Part shown: positions 46,582 to 57,988 of the stretch, in pieces
Position numbering within the stretch: position 1 is the stretch's first letter
How the letters are laid out: the number at the start of each line of letters is the position of its first letter
NCBI GenBank assembly: GCA_963854835.1
Contig: OY978525.1
Span: forward strand, 112,516,018-112,580,017
DNA length: 64,000 nt
DNA from: Megamerina dolium
Lineage: Eukaryota; Arthropoda; Insecta; Diptera; Megamerinidae
Direction: 5' to 3'
The notes under the pieces: model-generated
Database searches by the model: none
Seen by the model: the letters and a program-made list of their open reading frames with translations, nothing else
Told to the model about the DNA's origin: nothing
Translations under genes and position numbers: made by a program

Positions 46582-48402
46582 ATGCGGAGGCTCGTACATA
46601 TATTCACGAATATACTCGTAGCTGTATTCCAACTTTGGGCTACTGAAGCGACTAGGCTTGGTATAATGGACTCTGAAATTCATTCAATGGATAATGCAAC
46701 AATTAACATCGCTAAGTTAATATGGAATATAAAAGTGGAACGTAATTTTCAAACGATTATCATTTTTGGTATCAGAAGCAGACATGTCTTTGCGAACTTA
46801 CATAATGCAGTATCATTGCCAATGCTGGTCATTGATGAGAATCTCTCGTTTATGTGCAAAAGAACATATTTCGCAGAAGATCTCATACTCACTTCAATAG
46901 CGCACTTGGAGTCAATAGATAAATTGAAAATATTACGCAAACTTCGAAACAACCGACATATAATCCAAATGGAAACGGATGATATCTTAAATTCAAGCAA
47001 ACAATTGCAAATGCTTTGTACAAATTAATTTCTCTTTGAGATTTATAATGCATTAATAATATTAAAAGATTTTGGCAGTAGCAATACATTCTATTTGTGC
47101 TACAAATATAACAGCAATCAATATAAACCGAAATTTCTTAACGCTACAACGGAATCAATTTACGAAAACCACTTTCTCAATATGCATGGTGAAACGATAA
47201 TATCAGAACCAGGGCGCTTGGTGCCACAGACTATGTTTTACCGTGCTAAAAATGGCGAATTGGTACTAGGAGGTTATTTGGGCAAACTGCTGGTAACTTA
47301 CGCTGAGCACCGTAATGCCACACTAAAATATAAACATCAATCTGCGCCAGGTGATGCTATCATACATATTAATAGATTGAAGCAGGCAACTCATAATGGT
47401 TCACTGGATATAGCAGGAGTCTTGGTATCAAGTGAAAATATCGATAATTTCGGCAACTTTACATATCCTTACGATTTCATCAGTTTTTGTCTGATGATAC
47501 CGGAGCCGAAACCAATTCCCTACAAATATACATTCATTATCATCGCAAAACCGCATGTCTTAATGGTGATAATATTGTTATTCCTGATATTCGCCATACT
47601 ACTTACATATGCTCTATATGGAAGTGCTAACAAATTGAATATGCTGAATGTGCTATTAAATGACAAGGCCATACGTGGTCTACTTAGTCAGAGTTTCAAT
47701 TTAAAACTCAATATCAGTCACAAAGTTAAATTCATCCTTTTTCTCCTGTTCTATTTTAGTCTATTGCAAAATACAATGTATCAGGCATTTTTGCAATCCT
47801 TCCTAACGCATCCACCATTGCAGAGGAGAATTGTACAAGCAGAAGATATCGAAGCTAGTGGTTTAAAAATCTTAGCTACAAAAAGTGAGTTTATTGCAAT
47901 GGCTCAAGTGACAAGTACACAAATACCTAAACAACCTCATTTATTCAAAATGATGCATAACTATACGGAGGTAATGAAAATACGTTTTTCGATGAATTCT
48001 AACTACATTTATCCAGCCACTAGTACACTTTGGTTGACATTCAGGGAGCAGCAAGACATACTTGGTGAACGTCGGTTTTTTTACTCGAATATCTGCTTAA
48101 AACAATTTATGTATCATTGCGTACCAATTCGTCCGGAATTGCCGTATCGTGAATTATTCGAAGATCATATCTTACGCATTCGTGAATCTGGTATTTTACA
48201 AATGTGGATTTCATTCAACATTTACGATATGGTCCGTTTGAAATATATTGAATTCGATGATTTCGAATTAAGGATTAAGAGCAAGTGTAGTCGGTCACTG
48301 AATTTGGATGACCTATATTTTACTTGGCTACTTTATTTTGTATGTATTGGTATTTGTTTGTTTGGATATGCTTTTGAACTGGCAAAATGGCGCTGGAGTT
48401 AA
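46582..48402 (+). pseudogene. Divergent ionotropic receptor (IR gene 2) with one internal in-frame stop; possible readthrough gene
   Basis: Same architecture as IR gene 1: signal peptide from MRRLVHIFTNILVAVFQLW, S1 with GELVLGGYLGKLLVTYAEH, M1 near HVLMVIILLFLIFAILLTYAL, M3 with NTMYQAFLQSFLTHPP, S2 with FEDHILRIRESGILQMW, and M4 near GICLFGYAFELAKW. Codon 149 (47026-47028) is TAA where both paralogues have TTA (Leu) in AAT-TTA-TTT. No other frameshift or internal stop occurs in the remaining 457 codons. A second C-to-T change ends the protein at WRWS, about seven residues before its paralogues. Either a young pseudogene or a gene expressed through stop-codon readthrough, as reported for Drosophila sechellia Ir75a. 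606 codons before the final stop. Confidence 0.85.
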
Positions 48403-48484
48403 AGCTGCAAGAAAAAGCAATAAGTTGAAAATATTGTCTAATCTCATATGAAAATAGAAATACAATCAATGAAACAATATTTGA

Positions 48485-48490
48485 AATAAA
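48485..48490 (+). terminator. Poly(A) signal of IR gene 2
   Basis: AATAAA about 85 bp after the stop codon, in the conserved downstream block GTTCGTTTACTTTC-like shared by the three copies. Confidence 0.45.
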
Positions 48491-48785
48491 TTCGTTTACT
48501 TTCAAACGATTGAGGATATCTTTATTAAATTCCTACACCTTTTGCTAAATCAGCAATGATCAATGACCAATCATGTTATGTTTGACTATCCGTGTCGAAA
48601 TCCAGATGTCAAGAATTTTGTCTTTGTACTATTAAACTTAAATTGTCAAATTAAACCTTTGAAAAATAAAAAAAATCAATATTATGAAAAAGTGATCAAG
48701 TGATTATTTGGTAAAGACATTATTCCATCTTAGTTGAATTTCTGTGATATTTGGCCGAAGATTGCAATTTTTCTCTTGAGGAAAT
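48491..48785. other. Intergenic spacer
   Basis: No gene recognised. Confidence 0.3.
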
Positions 48786-49345
48786 TTTCAAGTAACCGGA
48801 ACAGATGGTAATAGGAAGAGGTAAGATAGAGGTGGATGTACCAAAAATTTCTCAACCAAGCTCCTTCAGTTTTCCCCGTGTCACCAAATATGTGTCCTCA
48901 TGTTATCCCAATTTTGTTCAATGCATTAATTTCTTACGTTCGAAAGCCGAATCGATCATTCGGCCAAGCTGGAGCTGCTCTCAATGTATGAGTCATTTCT
49001 CATCACCGGTGACCACTCATTTCAGAACATGCCTCTTTTCCAATCGTTTCAGCAAATTATTGCATTCGCAAATATAGTCAAAAAAATTGCTCACACTCAG
49101 TGCATGCGGCCACCACTTATTGAGCTTCTTGACGAATCCAACCGCATATAAATAATTTTTCAAATAATTTTTGAGCAATGTTTAGTTCTTTCGTGATATC
49201 ATAAATGAATGCATGTTTGATTTTACCGGCTTTATATAGAATTTTGCAAACTTTTTCCGTGATTGGACCGACAGACCGGAGTACATGCATTTGAACAAAT
49301 GTTGTGCCACATGTATCCATATAGCATTTTGTTTATAAACTGTCC
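48786..49345 (-). mobile_element. Mariner remnant
   Basis: Minus-strand translation contains KLNKWWPHALSVSNFFDYIC, NNLLKRLEKRHVLKWVV followed by TGDEKWLIH (first catalytic Asp), and upstream HTH-like remains (ITKELNIAQKLFEKL). Stops and frameshifts throughout; the second and third Asp regions are missing. Confidence 0.65.
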
Positions 49346-49759
49346 AAATTTGTTCTAACGCTGTGTCTAAGAAAGTAAAACTAAAATATCACGAATTTCC
49401 TCCTTAGAAGTCTCCGTTTTCAAACACGAATACCTTTTCAATTGTAGCAGCATATTACAGACTTCAATCAATACTAATAATTGTAGTAATGGGGATGTTC
49501 CTGGAGCCACGGATACCGTCTATTACTAATAGGTAACCGCTATCAGTTTTGCAGAAAATTCCAATCTACTCCATCGATCTACTACAGAATTTATTTTCAT
49601 CACAATGAGCTCAACAGGACAATCTACTAAACCTCCAGGGCTTTCTATTGGCTGAACTTCCCCAATCAAAATTATACAATTACTACCAAAAATATTTCTC
49701 AGTTTAAATATACACATAAATTTTTTTTTTTTATGTGGCAATTATGGGCCTTTATAATC
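49346..49759. other. Intergenic spacer
   Basis: No gene recognised. Confidence 0.3.
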
Positions 49760-50035
49760 CTTTTGAACGGTACCCACCTGTCGGTAAGTAATTGACAATT
49801 CTTCCGTCAGCAACAATTTGTCATGAAAAAGCTTCTAAAAGAACTCTGTGACAAAACTCAGAAAAATGATGTCACAAGAGTTCTGCAGTTCCGAACCAGA
49901 TAAAATAAGTAGATCCCTTCTAACACTGTTCAAAATTTAACACGAACAACAATATTGGAGAGAAGCACGACCAAAGAGCCGTACAGGGCTTATAAGTGCT
50001 ACGTATTTATTTTATTTTTATACATGAAATCATAC
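49760..50035 (+). mobile_element. SINE family S, body copy without tRNA head
   Basis: From CTTTTGAACGGTACCCACCT through GTAATTGACAATTCTTCCG, GAACTCTGTGACAAAACTCA, AAAATTTAACACGAACAAC and GAAGCACGACCAAAGAGCC to a T-rich end. The tRNA-like head is absent. Confidence 0.8.
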
Positions 50036-51000
50036 ATATTTTATACATTCGACAAATCAGACTACATCACTTCAATGCTAGACTTCAGAGAGAAGTTTGA
50101 AGTGTGGTTTCCCACTCGAAATGACTTGGACCTGGACCGTGTGGCCAAGGAGGAGGCCATTAAGCTGTATACCGATGGCTCCAGGATGGATAACAGTATA
50201 CGAGCGAAGGTATACTCCGCAGATCTCAAGGTATCCTGGTACTTTCGTCTGGGAAGCTACGCCAGCATCTTTCAAGCAGAAGTTCTTGGAATACGGGAAG
50301 AATGTAGGATACTTAGTAGTCATCCACATAAACTATCAAAGGCATATGTATTATCAGATAGTCAAGCAGCTCTTTTAGAACTTAATTCGCCGGGTAATTA
50401 ATTCAGAAATCATAAGACAGTGCAAAGAGGAGCTAAACTCACTAACTCGCAAAATGGACATCACTGTCATGTGAGTACCTGGCCATAGGAACATAGAGGG
50501 AATGGAGAAGGCAGATGAACTGGCAAGAAGGCAGGGCACATCTCAGTCGGTAGCTGGCGAATGCCCCTCAGCGTCGGTAAAAAAAAGCTCCATGTTAAGT
50601 TTAAGAAGCAGACAGAGACCAGTTGGGAAAAAACTGGTACCTTCAAAATAAGCAAGTAAATTTGACCAAAATACGATATGTCAAGAACAGACGAATTGAT
50701 AAGGAAGCTAAGAACAGACATTTTTTAGAATAACTTCAACAATAACCGGCCACTGGCCGATGTGAGACCACGCCGAAAGAATGTGATGACCCCACAATGA
50801 CAGATGTCGAAACTGCGATCGTGAAGGTACCAGGAAAACGGTTTTCCATTTTTTATGCGAGTACCCAAGCCTGAGCGACTGATCTAGGTTGATTAATAAA
50901 TCACGGTGGTTCGAATAAACCACATATTAGTGGTTACACCCGTGGTGTATCAAAATTGTGCTTATTGTGCTAATTGAGCCAGGGTTTTTGTCTCTCAGGC
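50036..51000 (+). mobile_element. LINE remnant with RNase H domain
   Basis: Frame 49955-50401 contains IKLYTDGSRMDNSIRAKVYS (first RNase H Asp), FQAEVLGIREECRIL (Glu) and AYVLSDSQAALLEL (Asp). Beyond the stop, VPGHRNIEGMEKADELAR continues the RNase H C-terminal helix, and later CDREGTRKTVFHFLCEYPSL is the terminal Cys-rich motif. This is the 3' third of an R1/I-type non-LTR retrotransposon with several stops. The reverse transcriptase is not present. Confidence 0.8.
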
Positions 51001-51079
51001 TGCACCCAAACGCACCAACGATACATCAGTATATACTCTTATTTTCCTGTATCACTACTCACTCGTACTCGTTAGCATT

Positions 51080-51685
51080 TTTTTAAGTACTTATAACACG
51101 CGACTCAATCTGAAATTCTATAAGTATGATTCGTACTACATATGACTCCATACAGCACCAGTGCTTCGAGTAGTAGTGATGGTAGTTCATCGTCATGTTC
51201 ACAATTATACTTTATTCTGTATGATTCAACATAAAACAATATAATTCGAAATCTATCTCTGATACAGACTCTACTTGTCACAAATGCACACAGTTGTAAT
51301 TTAAGCCGTAGTTCTTCAGGTATGTCGAATATGTTCACCACATGTCTGATTGTAGTAAATCATATGTGGTCTCCTTAGTCGTAATCTCACTTTAGTCCAA
51401 AGGATTTATATTGAAATGTACATAGTTTTTATTTCAGAATTTTTTTAATTGGATGAAGTGTAGCAAATAGACAAAGCGCGTTACTTAGAACTTGGGAATG
51501 TGTAAATAGCTCATGTTAATGTCGAGATGTTTTATGTTCTATGTACTTTTACATATCGTGTTTTCCAAAACAATGAACATGCTTTTATCGTGCACAAAAC
51601 ATTCTACACATCTGGTTGCTACTAAAATTTTCAAAGTATTCACACAGTTCAATCGGTACAGTACGCTCACATACTACCAGTTGCA
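51080..51685 (+). promoter_or_regulatory. Conserved upstream block of IR gene 3
   Basis: The counterpart of 46080-46581: AATGTGTAAATAGCTCATGT at 51497, ATATCGTGTTTTCCAAAAC, CACAAAACATTCTACACATC and CAGTTCAATCGGTACAGT precede the ATG. The distal part (51080-51300) also matches upstream of IR gene 2. Confidence 0.5.
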
Positions 51686-53518
51686 ATGCGGAGACTCTTG
51701 CATATATTTACCAATATACTCATAGCTGTATTACAACTTTGGGCTACTGAAGCAACTAGGCTTGGTATAAGGAACTCTGAATTTGAATCAATGGATAATG
51801 CAACAATTAACATCGCCCAGTTAATATTGAATATACAAGTGGAACGTAATTTTCAGACTATGATCATTTTTGGCAGCAGAAGGAGACCTTTCTTCGTGAA
51901 CTTACATAATGCAGTATCATTGCCAATGCTGGTCATTGATGAGAATCTCTCGTTTATGTGCAAAAGAACATATTTCGCAGAAGATCTCATACTCACTTCA
52001 ATAGAGCACTTGGAGTCCATAGATAAGTTGAAAATATTAGGTAATCTTCGAAACAACCGACATATAATCCAGATGGAAATGGATGATATTTTAAATTCAA
52101 GCAAACAATTGCAAATGCTTTGTACGAATTTATTTCTCCTTGAAATTTATAATGCATTAATAGTATTAAAAGATTTTGGCAGTAGCAATACATTCTATTT
52201 GTGCTACAAATATAACAGCAATCAATATAAAACGAAATTTCTTAATGCTACAACGGAATCAATTTACGAAAACCACTTTCTCAATATGCATGGTGAAACG
52301 ATAATAATAAAACCAGGTCACATCGTGCCACAGACAATGTTTTACCGTGCTAAAAATGGCAAATTTCTTCTTGGAGGCTTTTTGGGAAAGCTGCTGGTAA
52401 CTTACGCTGAACACCGTAATGCCACACTAAAATATAAATATGAATCCACGCCAGATGATGCTGTCATACGTATTAATAGATTGATAAAGGCAACTCAAAA
52501 TACTTCACTGGATATAGCCGGAGTCTTGGTATCAAGTATAAATATTGACAATTTCGACAACTTTACATATCCGTACGATTTCATCAGCTTTTGTCTGATG
52601 ATACCGGAGCCGCAACCAATACCCTACAAATATACATTGGTTACCATCACAAAACCACATGTGTTAATGGTGATAATATTATTATTCTTCATATTTTCCA
52701 TACTACTTACATATGCTCTAAATGGAAGTTGTAAGAAATTGAATATGCTGAATGTGCTATTAAATGACAAGGCTCTACGTGGTCTACTTAATCAGAGTTT
52801 CAATTTAAAATTCAATATCAGTCTCAACGTTAAATTCATCCTTTTTCTCCAGTTCTATTTTAGTCTATTGATCAATACAATGTATCAGGCATTTTTGCAA
52901 TCCTTTCTAACGCAACCACCTTTACAGAGAAGAGTTGAACAGCCAGAAGATATGGAACGTAGTGGTTTGAAAATCTTAACTACAACAAGCGAGTTTATTC
53001 AGATGGCTCAAGTAACAGATATTTATAAATATTCTCATTTATTCAAAATAATGCATAATTATACAGAGCTGATGAAAGTACGTTTTTCGATGAATATTAA
53101 CTACATGTATCCAGTCACTAGTACACTTTGGTTAGCATTCAAGGAGCAGCAAAATGTACTTGGTGAACGTCGATTTTTTTACTCGAATATCTGCTTAGGA
53201 CAATTTATGTATCATTGCATACCAATTCGTCCAGAATTGCCATATCGTGAATTATTCGAAGATCACATCTTACGCATTCGTGAATCTGGTATTTTACAAA
53301 TGTGGATTTCATTCAACATATACGATATGATACGTTTTAAATATATTCAATTTGATGACTTCGAATGGATTGAGAGCAATTTTTATCGGTCACTGAATTT
53401 GGATGACCTATATATTATTTGGTTAATTTATTTTGTATGTATTGGTATTTGTTTGTTTGGATATGCCTTTGAACTGGCAAAATGGCGCTGGAATCAAAGG
53501 CGCACAAAAGTTCATTAA
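51686..53518 (+). CDS. Divergent ionotropic receptor (IR gene 3)
   Basis: Intact single-exon paralogue of IR genes 1 and 2, 610 residues from ATG 51686. Signal peptide from MRRLLHIFTNILIAVLQLW. Ligand-binding S1 around GKFLLGGFLGKLLVTYAEH, M1 HVLMVIILLFFIFSILLTYAL (about 320-343), M3 around INTMYQAFLQSFLTQPP, S2 with LPYRELFEDHILRIRES, and M4 around YFVCIGICLFGYAFELAKW. It is very close to gene 2 in both coding and upstream DNA, so these two derive from the later duplication. It likely functions as a tuning subunit with a broadly expressed co-receptor (established for IRs in general). The ligand cannot be read from sequence. Confidence 0.9.
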   Translation: MRRLLHIFTNILIAVLQLWATEATRLGIRNSEFESMDNATINIAQLILNIQVERNFQTMIIFGSRRRPFFVNLHNAVSLPMLVIDENLSFMCKRTYFAEDLILTSIEHLESIDKLKILGNLRNNRHIIQMEMDDILNSSKQLQMLCTNLFLLEIYNALIVLKDFGSSNTFYLCYKYNSNQYKTKFLNATTESIYENHFLNMHGETIIIKPGHIVPQTMFYRAKNGKFLLGGFLGKLLVTYAEHRNATLKYKYESTPDDAVIRINRLIKATQNTSLDIAGVLVSSINIDNFDNFTYPYDFISFCLMIPEPQPIPYKYTLVTITKPHVLMVIILLFFIFSILLTYALNGSCKKLNMLNVLLNDKALRGLLNQSFNLKFNISLNVKFILFLQFYFSLLINTMYQAFLQSFLTQPPLQRRVEQPEDMERSGLKILTTTSEFIQMAQVTDIYKYSHLFKIMHNYTELMKVRFSMNINYMYPVTSTLWLAFKEQQNVLGERRFFYSNICLGQFMYHCIPIRPELPYRELFEDHILRIRESGILQMWISFNIYDMIRFKYIQFDDFEWIESNFYRSLNLDDLYIIWLIYFVCIGICLFGYAFELAKWRWNQRRTKVH

Positions 53519-53562
53519 GTTGAAAATATTCTCTAATCTCGTATGAAAATCGAAATAGATAT

Positions 53563-53568
53563 AATAAA
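53563..53568 (+). terminator. Poly(A) signal of IR gene 3
   Basis: AATAAA 45 bp after the stop codon. Confidence 0.5.
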
Positions 53569-54109
53569 TGAAAAAATATTATATTTGAAATGAGTTCGTT
53601 TACTTTCCAACAATTCAGGAGGGTATCTTCATCAAATGTGTTTGTGAAATATGTAGAAAATTGATCAATAAAATATATATATTTATCATAGACATAACAG
53701 CCAAATTTTTGAGCATCTATCATTCGGTTTTAAAGAACTTACATAATTATGTAAAGTTGCTTAATAAAGTAGAACATCTTCTAGCGTCATTACAATGTGG
53801 AACAAATCGTTAAACGTATCGATAAATTAAAAGATAGACATAAAGTCCATATTGATAGGAATTTTGATATTCAAAAGTATCTTACTTATGAAGCAACTGC
53901 TCATATGATTCCAAACAATTCACCATCTTTCATTGTTAGAAATATCACTCAGCACTCATTTGGGCTAAGGAGGCTCTTGGGCTCTTTGTCTCAATCCCTA
54001 TATAAAAGTTTAAATTTTTTTTTTCTTTTAAACCTTATTTGATTTTATCGAATTTTTCCTTATGAAAATCTTAAGCTGAATAATGTATATCATGAATATC
54101 ATATTATAT
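53569..54109. other. Intergenic spacer with unassigned open frame
   Basis: An 81-codon open frame (53797-54042) has no domain that I recognise and may be part of a decayed transposon. No support for a gene. Confidence 0.3.
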
Positions 54110-55140
54110 GTCAGCAGACGTTTTCTCTTCAGCCGAGCGATTGGAGGGTCAGTGGTTAGCTGCCGAGCGTGGTCGTTAGGGTGAGTTTGAAGCTTCGTCT
54201 AATATTTGGGTATATGCGCACGTATGACTTCAGTAACTGTAGCAATATTAAGTTCTTGATGCAAATTGATATTTGATTGTATATTTAGGATTGCCGTGTC
54301 ATCAGAAAAGGTGGTAACTAAGTTGTTTTCGAGCCAAGTACACTACCCTGCTGGACGCCTCTTGCATTTATCTCAAATTTCTCTGAGATAAATGCATTGT
54401 ATTTGATTTGAAATTTGCGAAGAGTTAGGTAGAATTTGAGAAGCTTGTGGACGTTTTCTGAGAGCGCTTTTATTATTTTATATAATAGGTCTTTATGCCA
54501 TACCTTATCAAAGGCTTGTGCAACATCTAGAAATACTGCAGCACCAATATTTTTTTTAGTTTCGCGTGCCTCATAAATCGCTTTGATGATTCTGTGAACC
54601 TGTTCGATTGTTCCATGATTTTTTCGGAATCCAAATTTGTGATTTGGCGAGATTTTTGAGTGCAATATTTTCTCGAAAATTTTGAAAAGTTGAGGTAAGA
54701 GACTTATTGATCTGTAAGAAGACGCCATTGTCCTTCTCTGGCTTTGGGATCATTTTAATGAACGATACCTTCCAATTGCTTAGGATAGTATCCGGATAAG
54801 AATATACAATTAAAAATAGTTAGAATTAGAAATACTGCACTATCTGTGTGTGTGTTTTTATCATTTTGCCTATGACTTCATCATGGCCAGGAACTTTCTG
54901 TGCATTCACGTTGGAAAGGGCTTCGCTTAGTTCGCTCAGGCTTATTTTAGGATGGTTCTTTATATCCCTTGAAAAACTGACATCTGATTGAAAGTCAATA
55001 AACTGCGGATTCGATTGAAAAACATTCTATAAATGGTGAGCCAATACAGTTCCTTATTCTTTATCGCTACGAGCCCAAGATCCATTATGTTTCCGAATCG
55101 TGTTGATTCAAATTGCGTTAGAGCTTCTGAGCTGCTGCAA
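54110..55140 (-). mobile_element. Jockey-type LINE remnant (family L1), reverse transcriptase N-terminal part
   Basis: Minus strand from 55140: ALSNVNAQKVPGHDEVIGKM, IPKPEKDN (frameshift), YRSISLLPQLFKIFEKIL, HKFGFRKNHGTIEQVHRI, AVFLDVAQAFDKVWHKDLLY and GVQQGSVLGSK. An internal deletion then removes the FADD region, and the C-terminus resumes as PPIARLKRKRLL near 54120. This is the most 5'-extended of the three family L1 copies. It abuts IR gene 4. Confidence 0.8.
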
Positions 55141-55210
55141 GATTAAGAACAAATCGACACAGATTATAATACTTTATTTGTGTTAGTAGTTATTTACATA
55201 CAAATGGCCT

Positions 55211-57082
55211 CTAATGGCCCAAGTAAGCTCTCACTTTTTCACAGAAACAACAATGCACAACAAATTCACATATAAATATCAAACAACTTAACAATATTGC
55301 AAAGGCATATACGATGAATATACCATAGAGAGTGTCCAAAGATATCGCCTTATGAGACCGATTCAAATTTCCACATTTCAAAGAGATTTCACCACTTGTC
55401 ACCATATCAAAAAATGTCAATGTTTGCCAATATTGCAATAGACCAGCCTCATGGGTGTAGGTAATAAATCGATTAAGCATCGGTTTATACACAGAATTCT
55501 CTTGTATTGGTATACAAAAACGAATAGCCTCCTCAAAGATCATATTGTAATTAATACGAAAGAGTTTATGTGGCAAGCCTTCTTGCTGTTGTTCAATTAT
55601 GCTCCAAAGCATTGTGGTCACCGAATAGGCATACGATGTGTTCAATGATTTACGTCTGCTCAAGAATTCCGACCAAGATTCGATTATTTCAAAGACACTT
55701 TTGTAGCGTTCCCAAAATGCCAAACCGGGAAGGTTCATTAAAAAGCGAAGTTCTTCTCGAGCGATAATAATTTTCAAATCTGCAGCTAATAGATCGTCGA
55801 AAGTGCGTATATGTGGTTTTGTTGGTGGTTCCATTACGAATGAGTTCAAATAAGCTGAATACAAGGAATTCATCGTAAATCCCAGAACAAAGATGCTTGA
55901 TAGAATACAGGAAATTTTGAAATTTGTAATATTTTTCATTGGAAAAGATTGTGCCAATATACCGCGCATCAATTTATCATTAAAAACAATATCAAGCCAA
56001 TAATTATGCTCTGTCGTACTAATTAGAAATCGTTCATAACGACACATAGACCAGATTAGCGAAAGCAATATTGCCAGAAGAATCATGTAAAGTATCGCTT
56101 TAGAACGAAATATCAAAAAGTGCATTTCATCGATCTTCAGATGTGATTCCATCGGTAACATTGGCATCCAGTTGGAAAAATCCACAACAGTTGTATAGTC
56201 ATTGAAACTCGTATATGCGCTTGGATTGCCCAAGCCCGTGCCAAAATCAATGAGATCGGCTTTTGTATAATTTTCCAAATCGGTAATATAGATGCTTTCA
56301 CCCACATCGACTGATAGGGGAAATTTTAATGTGCCATTTATGGTCGCAATAAATGTCAGCACTAATTTTCCAATATAACCAGACATTTCAAGATCACCCT
56401 GTTGATTTTTATATAGAAATGCTCTTGGTGCATTCTGATCGGGTAATGTACGTATTGGATAGCCATAGAGATTTTTTAATTTATTTGGATAGTATTCACG
56501 CTGCTCCATTGGCCCATAACTATGCAATTGAAATGCGGGAAATCTGTCGAAAGCATAGACAATGTTTGTATTAAAGCACACTACAAGCACATTCAACATA
56601 TTCATTTTAATGCAGTATTGCAAATACTTGACAATCGTAGCTTCCACATTTGTTGTCAAGTGCAAAAGCAGTCGAGTCTCACGTATATGCTACAAATGTA
56701 ATGCCAAATAATTGAGTAATTCCAAACCTCTGCCAATGTTATCATCCAAGCATAAGTACACTAATATTTCACTATTATAGTGGGTACGCCAATAGAATGT
56801 ATTCTTTTCTATAGCCATCAATATAACGGGCATATTCAATTCCATTAAGATGCGATCGTCAATACAATCAGTGTCTTTACAATTTGCTATCAACAAAGTG
56901 TTATAATTCTGTTCGATTTTAATTTCGTTTAGAAAATTTCTTAATCTCGTATTTTTGCTGTCATCACCTTCCACCATGTGGAACTTGTACCAATGTTTGC
57001 TACTCAAATTATATGCCGAATTGAGAACGTTGATCATTTGAAGACCGAATATTAAGAGTGCCAATGTATGAATTTTCTTCAT
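55211..57082 (-). pseudogene. Divergent ionotropic receptor (IR gene 4) with one internal in-frame TAG; possible readthrough gene
   Basis: One continuous frame of 624 codons interrupted only by TAG at codon 131 (56690-56692), between LLNYLALHL and HIRETRLLLHL. The ATG at 57080-57082 gives signal peptide MKKIHTLALLIFGLQMINVL. After the stop: S1 with GDLEMSGYIGKLVLTF, M1 around YMILLAILLSLIWSM, M3 around GFTMNSLYSAYLNSFVMEPP, S2 with FITYTHEAGLLQYW, and M4 around FAILLSCLIFICEFVV. It shares layout with IR genes 1-3 but only moderate identity, so it is an older paralogue in the opposite orientation. No splice sites fit removal of the stop. The following base is C (TAG-C), a context known to favour readthrough. 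Otherwise a recent pseudogene or a sequencing error. Confidence 0.82.
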
Positions 57083-57367
57083 ATCATCCGTTAAAACTAT
57101 TGATACTACGTACTACCGTTGTTACAGCTGTTGCATTTAGTAATAAGTTTGATAAAATTCAATTACTTATATTATATGCTCTGTTACTGTAAATGAATTA
57201 TTCCTTTCAACCAACAGGGATATTTCAGTAATTATGTCCCCCCAGGAGAAGTACAATTTATAGATGGTAAGTATTTAAATCAAAAAAGTAAAATGTCACA
57301 TGAATAATTGTGCACATGAGAATCTCTGTTTATACACAATTTAATTCAATTAAATTTTTTTCATATA
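57083..57367. other. Spacer containing the presumed IR gene 4 promoter
   Basis: The IR gene 4 start codon faces this segment. No clear TATA box or shared block with the other IR genes was found. Confidence 0.3.
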
Positions 57368-57529
57368 TCAGGTCAGTCCATAAGTTCGTGCGTTATTTTT
57401 TTCAATAGTTTCACAGTAGGCGCTTTTTGCTTAAACAAAAATAATTCGTGAGAGATAAAGGAACTATTTTTATTTTCTCATATGTATTGTACATACATAT
57501 AATAAGTAATTTTAATCGCGGATAGAAGT

Positions 57530-57909
57530 ACACGTGTGTGTGGCTCAGTGGTTAGTATGTTGGCCTCTGATCTGTAGGTCGTTGGTTCAATCCCCGGCTC
57601 AAGCATAACAAATTTTATATCGAAAATATTTTTCTTTCGAACAGTACCCACCCTTCAGCAAGCAATTGGCAATTCTTCCGACAGTAACAATTTGCCATAG
57701 AAAAACTTCTAAAAGAACTCTGTGACAAAGCTCAGAAAAAGTGATGTCACAAGGGTTCTGCCGTTCGGTACCGGCTAAAAGAAGTAGGTCCCTTCTAATA
57801 CTGTCCAAAATTTAACACGCACAACATGGAATGGAAGAGAAGCTCGGCTAACGAGCCCTTCGTAGTTTTAAGTGTCACATATTTATTTGTATTATTTTTA
57901 TTTTTTTAA
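57530..57909 (+). mobile_element. tRNA-derived SINE (family S), complete reference copy
   Basis: A-box TGGCTCAGTGG at 57541-57551 and B-box GGTTCAATCCC at 57584-57594 give a Pol III promoter like that of a tRNA gene. The unrelated body follows: TATCGAAAATATTTTTCTTTC, CAATTGGCAATTCTTCCG, CTCTGTGACAAAGCTCAG, AAAATTTAACACGCACAACA and a T-rich tail. No tRNA cloverleaf 3' half is present. Other copies: 39476, 44614 (-), 49760 and 60582. Confidence 0.88.
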
Positions 57910-57988
57910 CAACAACAAATATGTCGTTGAAGCAATCAAAAACTGAAATCATGAATTCAAATCTCAGAATAATACTAAACAGATGAGA

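Noticed and set aside
41090..53723. Antisense open frames within the IR genes
   Set aside because: They recur at the same place in each paralogue because the sense frames are conserved; no domains.
53797..54042. 81-codon open frame with a plausible N-terminus
   Set aside because: No recognised domain, and the end runs into poly-T; kept only as an unassigned spacer.
57530..57610. Possible tRNA gene with A- and B-boxes
   Set aside because: No aminoacyl-stem pairing or 3' half, and the segment continues into a body shared with other repeat copies: a SINE head.
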